Source: Terriglobia bacterium (GTDB lineage Bacteria > Acidobacteriota > Terriglobia > Bryobacterales > Bryobacteraceae). Taken from it: a DNA stretch of 64,000 nucleotides. Both the position numbers and the translations under genes were made by a program. Where the stretch lies: NCBI GenBank assembly GCA_020073305.1, contig JAIQFK010000018.1, positions 62,001-126,000 of the forward strand, given 5' to 3'. Every line of letters begins with the position of its first letter. The stretch's first letter is position 1. Shown piece by piece: positions 51,823 through 61,845 of the stretch. The notes below the pieces were generated by a model. It searched no databases, was not told the DNA's origin, and was given only the letters and a program-made list of their open reading frames with translations.

Positions 51823-53181
51823 TCACCTTCTGGGCCGAGAAAACGACTGAAGCATCTGTAACACCTGCTCGGGATTCTTGTCGACCATATCTCCGAAAAT
51901 TTTTCGGACAGCGTCAGACTTGAGAAGCTCTTTCATTTGAGCTCTACCCGGAACGCCCGAGGGCACATCCATTGCCTGCCTTGCATCAAACACTTCCTCG
52001 GTAGCCGTTTGATTCGCTTTCGTGACTTGCGAGCGCACATCCTTCGTGGCAATGTGGCTGGGTTGCGAACCCTCATCAGGGCCGCCGGGCAGATCCTTGA
52101 ATGCCTCCTCTTCCGTTAAGAGCCACTCGGAACCTGGCATTCCAAGTCTCGCCACCAAAGGAGCAAGCACCTCTCGATTTTGGAATAGAGCAGCCGCCAT
52201 TTCATCATCTACTGTAGCGGCACTTCGGATCGGGATCTCCCCGATCCGCTCCGCTAGGCTCAAACCGCCTTTGCTGGGCACTCCTAGCCGCCCGTGAAGG
52301 TTCACCGATTCTATGAAGTCCTCTTGTTGCTCAGGTTTGAGATCCGTCGCAAATAATACCGGATGATCATCGAGCAAGACAAGAACCCGTCCTTCGCGAT
52401 CAAGCCTGGCTGAGAGGACGCCCTCGGTCACCGGGCATCCACCGGGAACCTCCTCGTGAGCAAAGTCACGTAAGCGTTTTTGCGGGCGAGGAATCTTCAG
52501 CATTCTTTCTAGAGCAGCCGCGTATCCTCTTCGCCAACGCATCTCGAACGTAATTGGCACAATGACGGAGAGAATATCCTCTTTGTAGGTGGCGGCCGCC
52601 AAAGCCGATTCTTCCGATGCCGCTTGCGCAACTATTTCCGAGAGGGCATGCAACCGGCTCTTTACGGAAGCAATACCCCACGCGTCCACGAACTGGCTTG
52701 ACTTCTCCTGTTGCTCCTGACGCTGGGCACGAACGACCACAAGGTCGCGTGTCGTCTCAAGCGCCTTGATGCCGGTGATACCCCAGACAAGGCGATCGAT
52801 TCCCGTTTTCGTGATTCCACCACGCAAGTCAACCCAGGTGAATTCCCTGAGAAACAACGGCAAATCAGGGCGTGTAGGAGCGCTCGGCAAGAGAACCGGA
52901 ATGACGGGGAGCGACCTGCGCACGAATTCCTGTAAGCACCCGCGCATCTCTGGGATTTCCCATGGCCCTAGTCCGTCTTTCCCGACGAGAACGGCAGCAC
53001 TAACGGTAGTTTGAATGATGCGTTCCAAGGCCTGTTGGAAAGGCCTACCGGGAACGAGTTCTTCTACATCGAGCCAAACCCTCAATCCTCTGGTCTTCAA
53101 CTGCTCAGAAAGCTCAATGACCGTCGGCTTGTCCTTGCTGTTATGGCTGAGGAATACATCGAAATATTCAGCTGTAGGCAT
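51823..53181 (-). CDS. TIR-domain protein, probable NAD+-cleaving effector
   Basis: The 452-aa protein begins with a TIR domain (residues ~6-130): FDVFLSHNSKDKPTVIELSE (alpha-A entry), RVWLDVEELVPG (BB-loop region), and WEIPEM in which E78 aligns with the catalytic Glu of NAD-cleaving TIRs. The remaining ~320 residues are unassigned and mostly helical, with a basic patch (FEMRWRRGYAAALERMLKIP) and an acidic, low-complexity linker near 360-400. It is 14 bp downstream of the 958-aa gene on the same strand, so the two form one operon. By analogy with bacterial immune systems it may deplete NAD+ when the partner senses infection. Confidence 0.8.
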   Translation of the reverse strand: MPTAEYFDVFLSHNSKDKPTVIELSEQLKTRGLRVWLDVEELVPGRPFQQALERIIQTTVSAAVLVGKDGLGPWEIPEMRGCLQEFVRRSLPVIPVLLPSAPTRPDLPLFLREFTWVDLRGGITKTGIDRLVWGITGIKALETTRDLVVVRAQRQEQQEKSSQFVDAWGIASVKSRLHALSEIVAQAASEESALAAATYKEDILSVIVPITFEMRWRRGYAAALERMLKIPRPQKRLRDFAHEEVPGGCPVTEGVLSARLDREGRVLVLLDDHPVLFATDLKPEQQEDFIESVNLHGRLGVPSKGGLSLAERIGEIPIRSAATVDDEMAAALFQNREVLAPLVARLGMPGSEWLLTEEEAFKDLPGGPDEGSQPSHIATKDVRSQVTKANQTATEEVFDARQAMDVPSGVPGRAQMKELLKSDAVRKIFGDMVDKNPEQVLQMLQSFSRPRR

Positions 53182-53195
53182 GTCATCCCTCGGAA

Positions 53196-56072
53196 TCAGC
53201 TCTGGCCGAGCAGGCCTGTCAGCTCTTCGATTTGAGGCGCACCAGGCGGATCAGTAAGAGGCAGCGTTCGTGTGCGTCTCACGATCTCTTCCAACTCCTT
53301 TCGCAGTTCGCTGCTCGGACGTCCAGCGAAAGGCATCGATCGCGCAACAGTCTTCATCGTTTCGGCGAGCGATAGAAAGTCTAGTGACGACACCGCGTAC
53401 ATCGCAGCTCGGAGTCTCTCCTCTTCGGCTGCCGTAAGGTTCAAACTTGCCGACTCAAGGGCCGCAATGTCAGGCTTATCCTTTATTAATCCTTTAACGA
53501 AGGCGGCGTCGCGGGCACGCAACTGGTCCAGTAACACCTTGGCGTTGTTGTCGAGTGGCAGGGCCCGCGTCATCGAACTCGCCAACAGCTGCTCTACAAG
53601 GGCTGTACGTCCCTTGCCGCCCCTGGATGAAAGCACATCTGACAATCCAGCGGCGCGGAGCTGCCCTTCGAGGTCTTGCATCGAAAGCTTCGGGGCGGCA
53701 GGTTTCAACGACTCGATCAAGATGTGCAGTGCCGCGTTTAGCAGACGGTCCCGTTTCGCGGATTCATCCAGGTTTCCAACGCCAACCAAATCCTGCCGGT
53801 AGTCACGCAGAAAGCGATATTCGTGAGCGACAGCACCCCAGAAGTATACTGCCGCCAGATCCGATTTCCGAGCTTTCTCAAATGCTTCTACGCTCCGTTC
53901 AAGCTCCCCTTTAAAAAGCAGCCGCTTGCCTTGCTGTAGCAGAACCAGCCCGGCTAGCCTCTTCTCGCCCATGACTTTCTGGCGGAGGTTCCGGTCCCCT
54001 TTGAAGCGAGCATCTGAAATTCCCAGATGCGTCTGAACCCATCCGCAGAATTGCCGATGCAGTGTTGAAGGATCTAAGATGCCATGTTTTCGGTCGGGGA
54101 TCAATCGTTCCTTGAGGCTCGTCGTACGCCCTCCTGGAAATGCGTACATCGTTCCAGCCGCTCCGTCGATGATGATCTCGAAGTCATGCAAATCGATCAT
54201 GATGTGTGGCTGAATCCAAACGGTCAGGCCGTCGTCGCTGAGCCTGGAGTTGAACAGAATATTGTCAGCCGCCATCAACTCGACGGGGTACTGTCGACGA
54301 ATCGCCCAGTCTTCGAGTAGAGCCCAAACTGGTGCGGAGGTGTGATCGACCCACATCTTGTACTCAGACCGAAATCGCGAATCAGCGATCAGAAGTGAAT
54401 CACCACGAATTGCTGCGTCAATGAGGAATCTGAAGGACAGTGTATCGGCTATACCGCCAGTCTGATTGAGTTTGTCGAGCGTAGCGCACAAAGCCCCGAA
54501 CTTCTCAGCGTACTGCTTCGCCGAGTCTCGTAGGTCCGGTCGGCGTCTCTCCTCATATTCCTGCAGTGAGACCCTTTCAGGAGGCTCAACGACAGTGATC
54601 ATTCCCAATTCGAAGTTGTAGGACTGCGTAATCGTCACCCAAGGTGCCGCTTTGCACTCGGTCTCCTTTTGTGCTTCTGTAAGTGCCTGCCACCGCTTGA
54701 CGAAGCGGTCGTGCTGAGTGTACGCGTTTTGAGCCATCGCCTCACGGCGCCGTCCGTTCGCAATCAGTTGCGCCATGTACGACTGGCGGGCTGTGCGTGT
54801 CAACTTGAGAACGAGATCGGGATTGAGAGCGCTATAGGACACAGGAATCTGTATAGCCTCGATCTCGCCATCTTTATTTCGATGTAGGAGCGGCATAACA
54901 TGGATTACGCCACCTGCCTCTGAATGACTCGGCTCGCTTTTCAAGCGCCGAGTCGATTCACCGCCGCTACTGAGCGCCTTCCGAACGCGTTCGTCTAGTG
55001 TGTCAGCGTCTCCCACTCCCCAGTGCATTACGCTAACCAGCCCGGTCGAATCTCTGAATCGCTGAAATAACTCAGCAACCAATTCGAATGCTTCGTCAGG
55101 CTCCATCCCCAGCGATGGCATTCCCGCTCGGGGCTCAACGGGCCCATCAATCCCAATAGTCGCGCGCAGTACGGTTCTGCGCTCGGATGAAGTGACCGTA
55201 CTGCGGTCGTAATCGAGATGGAGAATTCCGCCAACCGGCGTTAGAAAGGACTGATCATTGTCGCACGCCAATGCGGTAGAAAATAGACTAGAGAACATCT
55301 GAGCGTTCAACGTTCTATCGCCGGTTGTCCCGGCATAGGCGATTCGAACTGGCGTACTGAACTGACCGCCTTGGTACATTGTCACGCTGGCACCGTTGGG
55401 CGATCCAACACCCCTGATTGGCGCGTCATACGCTTGATCATCGGAAAAACTAGCGAGAGCGCGAGGTTTCTGCTGGGCGTGCTTCACCCACCTTTGTAAG
55501 ATAGTCGAGGAGTACTCCGTGGGGCCCAATACCTGCGCAATTGCCGCGAACTCAAGCAGGATTGGAAGAGCGAATTGGCGGTCATCGACTCCAGATCGCT
55601 CCAGGATCTCACCGTACGCCCGCAGATAGCAGGACAAGAGATAATCGGAGTCCTCCTTGGGAAGGTCATCCAGCTTGCCGTGTCTTTTAGCGCCGAGTAG
55701 ACCTTGTGCGAACGCGGGCTCCGTAACCGTCAAGACCCTGCCGGCTGCGCGCGACATCCTGATCCAAGACCGCCAATCACCGCTCGATGCATCCGGTGGC
55801 AGGCTGAAAAGATAGCCGTCGACAGCTCGAAACACGATCTCTCGATGAGCCGCTTCAAGTTCGTCGCAACACCTCTTCCAATCAAGGCCGAACAACGCTT
55901 CTCGGAAATCATCGCGCTCGACGGGAAGGTTTCGATCATGTTGCGCGACGAAACTCAGCAACTGCCCAAGGGCGACGATTTTTCGGTCCTTGACGAAGTC
56001 CCGGTAAAGTGAAGCTTCACGCCGTTTGAGCCGCCAACGGGCGATCAGTTCGCGGATACGGTGGAAATCCAT
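53196..56072 (-). CDS. Large protein of unknown family, partner of TIR effector
   Basis: The ATG at 56072 gives 958 aa (a TTG six codons upstream is possible). I recognise no family. A basic helical N-terminus (RIRELIARWRLKRREASLYR) is followed by mixed alpha/beta regions. TPR-like helices occur at about residues 705-750 (LERSVEAFEKARKSDLAAVY), and a short segment near 800-835 (SMQDLEGQLRAAGLSDVLSS then GKGRTALVEQLLAS) faintly resembles a SAP nucleic-acid-binding motif. No signal peptide or membrane helix is visible. Its size and operonic link to a TIR protein suit a sensor or scaffold role; that is inference. Confidence 0.75.
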   Translation of the reverse strand: MDFHRIRELIARWRLKRREASLYRDFVKDRKIVALGQLLSFVAQHDRNLPVERDDFREALFGLDWKRCCDELEAAHREIVFRAVDGYLFSLPPDASSGDWRSWIRMSRAAGRVLTVTEPAFAQGLLGAKRHGKLDDLPKEDSDYLLSCYLRAYGEILERSGVDDRQFALPILLEFAAIAQVLGPTEYSSTILQRWVKHAQQKPRALASFSDDQAYDAPIRGVGSPNGASVTMYQGGQFSTPVRIAYAGTTGDRTLNAQMFSSLFSTALACDNDQSFLTPVGGILHLDYDRSTVTSSERRTVLRATIGIDGPVEPRAGMPSLGMEPDEAFELVAELFQRFRDSTGLVSVMHWGVGDADTLDERVRKALSSGGESTRRLKSEPSHSEAGGVIHVMPLLHRNKDGEIEAIQIPVSYSALNPDLVLKLTRTARQSYMAQLIANGRRREAMAQNAYTQHDRFVKRWQALTEAQKETECKAAPWVTITQSYNFELGMITVVEPPERVSLQEYEERRRPDLRDSAKQYAEKFGALCATLDKLNQTGGIADTLSFRFLIDAAIRGDSLLIADSRFRSEYKMWVDHTSAPVWALLEDWAIRRQYPVELMAADNILFNSRLSDDGLTVWIQPHIMIDLHDFEIIIDGAAGTMYAFPGGRTTSLKERLIPDRKHGILDPSTLHRQFCGWVQTHLGISDARFKGDRNLRQKVMGEKRLAGLVLLQQGKRLLFKGELERSVEAFEKARKSDLAAVYFWGAVAHEYRFLRDYRQDLVGVGNLDESAKRDRLLNAALHILIESLKPAAPKLSMQDLEGQLRAAGLSDVLSSRGGKGRTALVEQLLASSMTRALPLDNNAKVLLDQLRARDAAFVKGLIKDKPDIAALESASLNLTAAEEERLRAAMYAVSSLDFLSLAETMKTVARSMPFAGRPSSELRKELEEIVRRTRTLPLTDPPGAPQIEELTGLLGQS

Positions 56073-56160
56073 GGCGCATCCTTTTCGCAATCGAGTTCCG
56101 AAGCGTGCAAATATTATACACTTGCGATCTCTGTCCCAAAGTCGCGGCTACGCTCCTACT

Positions 56161-58692
56161 TCAGTAGATAAACGAACGGTCGTCGCTCGCGGGCAGCGGC
56201 ACCTCAAGGCACACGTGGTCGTAGGCCCAGAGCTTGATGGCTGGCAGCCCGAGGCGGTCGACGTTCACGAACTCGCGCATCCATGGCCACGTGCCGTAGT
56301 AGAGGCCCATCAGGTAGCGGCAGTGCATCTGGTCCCAGGCGAGTTCCTTCCACGGGTACGCGGCGCACCGGGTCGCTTGGTCGAGGTTGTGGTTGATTCC
56401 GGGATACTGGTAACCCTCGATGAGAAACGTGTCAAAGCCCGAGCCTGGGCGAGTGGTCCATTGCGAAGGCAGATTGATGTACCGCGTTAGCCTGCAGTTG
56501 TCCGGGGCGTTCACATCCATTGGCCACAGCAGTTCGAACACGGCAGAGGGGCACTTCGACAGAACGTAGCTCTGGATGGACGCCACGTAGTTGTATAGGC
56601 GGGTCCGGAGGAAGTTCGCGTCGGCGTATCCGTTGACCGAGGGGTTGTCGTTCGGCGTGTGGAACGTAACCAGCGCGCGGCCGAGCGCCGACTGCGCCGC
56701 GGCCTGCGTGTCAGCATCGTAAAACGCCATGCCGGAAGCGTTCGCCTAGAACCACCAGAGAATTTCACCAAACTGGAGCTTCGGTGTGAGTCCCGCCGCC
56801 AACATCAGACCCGCCATCGCGGCGAGGGCCTGCCCAAGGTAGTTCTGCGGTCCCGAACTGAACGCGATTTGCGAACTATTCAACGTCCCGAATCCGGTTG
56901 CAGTTTCCACCGCCGTGCCGTCGGGGAAGCGTTGAACCCACACCGCGCCACCGGCTGGATTGTCCGGCGGCTGCACCAGTTCCTGCGAAAACGAACAGAC
57001 CACGGTCATGCTGTTCGCCTTGAGCAGTCTGAAGAAATCCGTGTTCCAATCGCGGAAGGCCCGGTTGAGCACCGGCGTTTGGGTCGGATCGATCACCCAA
57101 GTCACACCGTAGGTTCCGCCCTGAAGATCTCCCGTCACCGCAGCTTGGCCGGTGCCGGTATTGGACGCGGGCAGTTCCGTGTACACGTGGTACTGCCACA
57201 CACTCCTGAAGGAATGAGATGTGATCGTGAGAACGCTGCCGGCGACTGAGGCCCAGACGCCGTCGAAGATCGCGTTGATGAAGTTCGCGAAGTGACGGGC
57301 AATCGTGTTGCTGTTGTCCTGCCCGCCGAACACTGTCTTCCCGATCGCGGAGCCGCCAACGTGTAGCCAGACAACATCCTGATCGTTCCAGTTGCCGGAG
57401 AAGGTGACCGTGCATTGCGGGTAGGCCGGATTTGACGCCACCGCTTGCTTCCACCAAAAGACGCCGCAGTAGTGGTCGATCTCGCCCAGCAGACCGAGCT
57501 TCTGAATGTTCCACACCAGCCGCTCCGGCGACCGCTTGTAAGTGTTGTCCGTGTCGAAGTCGGTCGCGACGCCGACGGTGGTGGTGGTCGCAGTTGGGGT
57601 TGGAACGTCGGTCGCCACCGCGCATCGAGGAAATCAAAGTAAAAGTACCAGCCCTGGCTCGATGGGTTTTTGTTGCCCGAGAGCGTGATCACGACCTTGT
57701 GCTGCCCTGCCGCGACGCCAGGGAAGAGCAGGCGCCGGGTCTGCGAAGTGCTGGCCACGGGATAGTAACAGTCAAGCGTTACCGGCATGCCGCCATCGAG
57801 CGTGGCGGTTATGATGCCGCAGGTGGTATCGAGACGCGTACCGACGTAAATGGAGTGTGCGTACTGGCAATGCGTCTCGATGGTGACGCGGGCCGAGGAA
57901 CCGCCAGATAGGTTCCAATTGCTCGCGGTGAAGTGCAGTCGGCTGCTGACATTGTTGTCCGTCTGGTAGAACGCGACCATGTTGCCGTCCGTGCCAGACG
58001 CGGCCGTGATCACCAACTGGTTCGGCAGCACCACAGAGGCGGTGATAACGACGGGACCGTTCTGCACCCAGTTGACGGCGTTGATCTGCTGCGCAATGGA
58101 TTGCAGGATACCTGCGGTTGTCTGGGTCAGCGTGTCGGATGCCGATCCGTCCGAACTCGAAACTGCCACCGGCCCGGCCACCCCGGTCTTCAAGGTGATG
58201 AAGATCTCGTTGCCATAGGTGCCTCCCGTGGTGGCCGTGCAGTTCGGATCGGGCGTTGATCTGGCCGGCCACATTGTTCGCTACGCCGGCGCTATTCAGC
58301 GAATCCTCCAAGCAAAAATACGTCGCTGACCCGATCCACTTCGCAGTGTTGTGGCCGACGCCGTTGATGGAGTAGTCGAGCGTGTTCCAGTCGGTCGACG
58401 GGTTCTTAAGCGACTCCCAGGATTGAATACCCTGCCACGTGACTTCGAAATCGAGAACGAGTCCCGTGAGATCGCCATCGGGAAGATACGAGAACAGCGG
58501 GTGGCCGAACGGATCGTCCTTCTGAAAGAGGACCAGCACCGCGAAATCGGCCATGTCGCGGAACACACCGGACACGGTGAACCCGGTGTCCGACGCGCTC
58601 CACAGTGCGGCTGCCGCGCCGTAGTCGTCGGAGCCCTGCAGGTGCATCGTGCGATGCGGTTGTAGCTTATAGATTTGGTCCATTATAGACAA
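56161..58692 (-). pseudogene. Large phage-tail-associated protein, broken
   Basis: Four pieces join into one ~840-aa protein. Piece 1 starts at 58692 (MSIMDQIYKLQPHRTMHLQG). A shift near 58255 leads to piece 2 (GGTYGNEIFITLKTGVAGPV), and a shift near 57618 to piece 3 (TDFDTDNTYKRSPERLVWNI). An in-frame TAG at 56746-56748 separates piece 3 (FGEILWWF) from piece 4 (ANASGMAFYDADTQAAAQSA), which ends at 56161. The piece 3-4 join is perfectly in frame. The content (beta-rich then a barrel-like C-terminus) resembles very large tail/sheath-associated proteins found in Acidobacteriota prophage-like clusters; the exact family is uncertain. Confidence 0.65.
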
Positions 58693-59608
58693 GGGGCTGC
58701 CGAGACCCCCAAAATGGCTATGATGCTTACCCTGCTTTGGGTCAAATCAACGGAGGGGCACATTGGAGCCGACATTTGACTTCGCGATCTCGTTTGCAGG
58801 ATCTGAACGGGACTACGCACGGGCGATTGCTGCGATCGCTGAGAAAAACGGATTGAAGGTATTCCTTGACGAGCTTTTCGAAGCAGAGCTTTGGGGACAA
58901 GATTTGGTGGAGACTCTGGCCGACGTGTATGAGAACAAGGCCCAGTATTGTCTAATCATAGTGTCTGAGAACTACTGCCAGAGAATCTACACAAATATCG
59001 AACGGCGGGCGGCCCTTGAACGAGCGATTCGGACCAAGGCCGAATACATTCTTCCCCTAGTTCTCGACGGGTCCTGGATTCAGGGCCTCCCAAAATCAAC
59101 GGCGTACTTGGACCTGAGGCGCAAGTCTGTCATTTCCATCTGTGAAATCCTTATCAAGAAAATCCGCGGCACAGCCCCAAAGAAACTCCGAATTCCGAAA
59201 GGTATCCATATTACACGACTGCCGCTGGCATCGTTAAGTGCCGATGAATTAGCCCATTATCTGATCGAACTCTGCTCTCAATCCAGCAGATCTGGCGTTC
59301 TGGCGTTCGGATGCGTCGTTTATGACGAGACGACTGCTGAGATTCGGAAACTTTTTAAGGATGAAGACTATTGGGACGCCCTGGACACGGCATCAGGGCC
59401 CAATTTCGAGGTGTTTGCCATTAAAGATGAAACAAAGTATGGGCAAGATGTATCCACTACCATCGAGTTGCTAACCGTCGCGTCCCTGAGCCGCGCCCAC
59501 TCGCGTGGCTATTACTTCTCGCGACTTCTGAAAGAGTATTTTCAGGAGGAGAAGACCACGCTAGTGGATCGTCCCAGTGATACCTACAGCGTGATCGGAA
59601 CGTCATTA

Positions 59609-60680
59609 TGGTGTGGCCGATAATCAAGGGTTGCTGGAACTGAGTGCGGAACAGCGAGACGAGTTGGATAACTGGGCGCTATCGCGAAGCCTGCCCGCCG
59701 GGGACGTGTTCCGCGCACGCATCATTTTGGCGCTCGCCGACGGTTTGACGTATCGCGAGATTGAGAGCAAACTGGGCGCCAGCGCTCCCACGGTGTCGAA
59801 GTGGAAAGGCCGCTTCGAGCAACACGGTATCGAAGGCCTGCAGGGCCAGCATCAAGGCAGCAAGCCGCGCCGGGCGACACCAGCGTTGCAGGCGCGTGTG
59901 ATCCGGCGGGCGCAACAGAAGCCATCCGATGGCAGCACACACTGGTCATGCCGCAAGTTGTCCGAGCAGTTGGGCGTCAGCAAGTCGACGGTGCAGCGGA
60001 TTCTGGCGCAGGCCAACTTGAAACCGCACCGGTTGGATCGCTACATGGCCAGCAACGATCCGGAGTTTGAGCACAAGGCCGCCGATGTTATTGGGTTGTA
60101 CCTGAATCCGCCGCAGCACGCGGCCGTGTTTTGCGTGGATGAGAAAACGGCCATTCAGGCGCTGGACCGGCTGGATCCGGTGTTGCCGCTTTCTCCGGGG
60201 CGTGCCGAGCGGCATGGGTTTGAATATTATCGGCACGGCACCTTGTCGCTGTATGCGGCCTTGAATGTGAAGACCGGAATCGTAGAGGGGAAAACGGCGC
60301 GGCGGCACACCAGCGCGGAGTTCGTCGGGTTCTTGACGAAGTTGGTGGGAAAAGCCAAGTGGGCGCGTGAGATTCACATCGTGCTGGACAATCTTTCAGC
60401 GCACAAAACGGCGGCCGTCGAGCAGTTCCTGGCTGAGCATCCTAAGGTGCAGTTTCACTTCACGCCCACGTACTCGTCCTGGCTGAATCAGGTGGAGATC
60501 TGGTTTGCGAAAATCGAGCGCGACGTGATCGCCCGCGGAGTGTTCACTTCAGTGTCTGATCTCCGCCGCAAGCTCATGAAGTATATCCGTGCGTACGCCG
60601 AACGCGCTCGCCCCATCCGCTGGACTTATACCGATGTGAGGAAACGAATTCATGCTAAGCGAATCACTGGGACGGCCCAC
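59609..60680 (+). mobile_element. IS630-family element inserted in TIR gene
   Basis: The ~1,072-bp element is flanked by TA at 59607-59608 and 60681-60682, the expected TA duplication. Its ends are imperfect inverted repeats (TGGTGTGGCCGATAA left; GTGGGCCGTCCCAGT read inward from the right). Removing it restores the TIR reading frame exactly, which fixes the boundaries. The insertion is probably recent because the host frame on both sides is still open. Confidence 0.85.
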
Positions 60681-60683
60681 TAG
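59613..60683 (+). CDS. IS630-family transposase
   Basis: The 356-aa enzyme has an N-terminal HTH (LTYREIESKLGASAPTVSKW), a second HTH (KLSEQLGVSKSTVQRILAQA) and the DDE core: D in AVFCVDEKTAIQALDR, D in IVLDNLSAHKT and E in YSSWLNQVEIWFAKIERDVI. The TAG stop codon is created partly by the flanking target TA plus the next host base. The frame is intact. Confidence 0.92.
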   Translation: MADNQGLLELSAEQRDELDNWALSRSLPAGDVFRARIILALADGLTYREIESKLGASAPTVSKWKGRFEQHGIEGLQGQHQGSKPRRATPALQARVIRRAQQKPSDGSTHWSCRKLSEQLGVSKSTVQRILAQANLKPHRLDRYMASNDPEFEHKAADVIGLYLNPPQHAAVFCVDEKTAIQALDRLDPVLPLSPGRAERHGFEYYRHGTLSLYAALNVKTGIVEGKTARRHTSAEFVGFLTKLVGKAKWAREIHIVLDNLSAHKTAAVEQFLAEHPKVQFHFTPTYSSWLNQVEIWFAKIERDVIARGVFTSVSDLRRKLMKYIRAYAERARPIRWTYTDVRKRIHAKRITGTAH

Positions 60684-61041
60684 CTTACCCATCGGTGCTT
60701 ATCTTTCTGGTCGAAGACGACAACGTCACCCACTGTCGATTGATTCCGCTTTCTCGGGGAACACTGGAAGAGATGTTCCTGCGCTTGCAGCAGCTCTTCA
60801 TTGAAATCGCCGAGTCAATTGAGCAATGGCGTGCAAAGGGAGGACCGTCATCGGGCCTATGGGACACAATGAAGGATCGACTTCTCAATAAGAAATATAC
60901 GATCTATATAGAGCACGCGCCGTATAAAGCACAAGACGCAGTCAAGTCACTTGCAGCATTTGTCGAGCCAGCACCGTAGGATGAGAACCGCCCGCCACTG
61001 ATGCTTCCAAGGTAACCCCCGAACATTCGATCTCGGGAGAA

Positions 61042-61353
61042 TCACGAGTAGATGAACACCGAGAGGTTCGCGCCCGGAAACGTGGTTTCCACCGCCGTGA
61101 TGCCGATGGAGACCGCCGTGTTAGCCGGGATCCGCGACAAGGCGCTGATCTGTGACGGCGTGGCGACCACCACGGTCTGTCCTGCCGAAATGATCAGAGT
61201 CAACCACGCAGTGGTTACCACATAGATCGTGAACGTAATCCCGGAGCCGGTGGGAGCGGCCTGCACATAACCCTTCACGTCGCCGACCGTCACGAAGCGA
61301 TTCAAATACAGAGGCTGAGCCGCGTTAGACTCGATACCCAGCGTGCCCTGCAT
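61042..61353 (-). CDS. Small phage-like structural protein
   Basis: This 103-aa protein is rich in beta strands (VGDVKGYVQAAPTGSGITFT, TTAWLTLIISAGQTVVV) and ends with VSIGITAVETTFPGANLSVF. It starts immediately after the stop of the preceding gene (61354) and lies in the tail-like cluster on the same strand. Composition suggests a tail-fibre or decoration protein; no family is certain. Confidence 0.55.
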   Translation of the reverse strand: MQGTLGIESNAAQPLYLNRFVTVGDVKGYVQAAPTGSGITFTIYVVTTAWLTLIISAGQTVVVATPSQISALSRIPANTAVSIGITAVETTFPGANLSVFIYS

Positions 61354-61826
61354 CTAGAAAACTAGGCCCGCCACCATCGAGAGTTTTTCAGCGCCGAAAA
61401 CCCAGTCTTCGCGGATCGGCGCGGCGCCGTCCGGCGATTCGTTGCCGTTCACGTCCACGGTGAAGCCCACGATCACCAGCGTCTCGTCCACGAAATTGTT
61501 CGTGGGCATATTGATCGTCGTCACTGCCAGAGGGTTGCCGTTGGCGAGCGAGGCGGTGTCGAAGGAGTAGGGCCACGGCAGAGATCGATCTCGGCGTACT
61601 TCAAATCCGTGTCGTTGCCAAGCTGCGTCATCACGCGGTCGCCGTTGCCAAAGGTGAAGCGGACGTTGTCCGAGCTGCCTTTGATGTCCTGCGAGATAAG
61701 GATGTCGGAGCCTGGCTCGCCGATTCCGATCAAGCGTGGCAGGCATAGCTGCCCGCCCACCGTGACGCGCCGGCCGGACAAACAGATGTCCGGGACCGCG
61801 GATTCGCGCACGCGGATATGTATCAA
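61354..61826 (-). pseudogene. Phage-tail-like protein with a frameshift
   Basis: Two overlapping frames form one protein. The first (from 61826) contains GQLCLPRLIGIGEPGSDILI, SQDIKGSSDNVRFTFGNGDR and TDLKYAEIDL; the second resumes near 61585 with WPYSFDTASLANGNPLAVTT and ends WVFGAEKLSMVAGLVF at 61354. A single-base indel at about 61578-61590 separates them. Similar sequences occur in tail-tip/baseplate-associated proteins of GTA-like or prophage clusters. A TTG at 61826 is a poor start, and the true start may lie upstream, overlapping the previous gene. Confidence 0.55.
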
Positions 61827-61845
61827 GGGAATGATCTGCTGGACT

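Larger units (their letters stand above)
58763..60979 (+). pseudogene. TIR-domain gene split by an IS630-type element
   Basis: The gene starts at a TTG at 58763, after GGAGGGG. Residues ~5-120 are a TIR domain (FDFAISFAGSERDYARAIAA, VFLDELFEAELWGQDL, and TNIERRAA with likely catalytic E80). The frame continues to SVIGTSL at 59608, where an IS630-type element interrupts it. Joining 59608 directly to 60683 with one TA restores an open frame (TSLAYPSVLIFLVEDDNV) running to a stop at 60977-60979, giving a ~380-aa protein. The second half has no recognisable domain. Without excision only a 286-aa truncated TIR protein would be made, so effector function may be lost or altered. Confidence 0.85.

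Noticed and set aside
51823-56072. Assignment as Thoeris (ThsA/ThsB)
   Set aside because: The 958-aa partner shows no SIR2, SLOG or macro-domain signature, and gene sizes do not fit.
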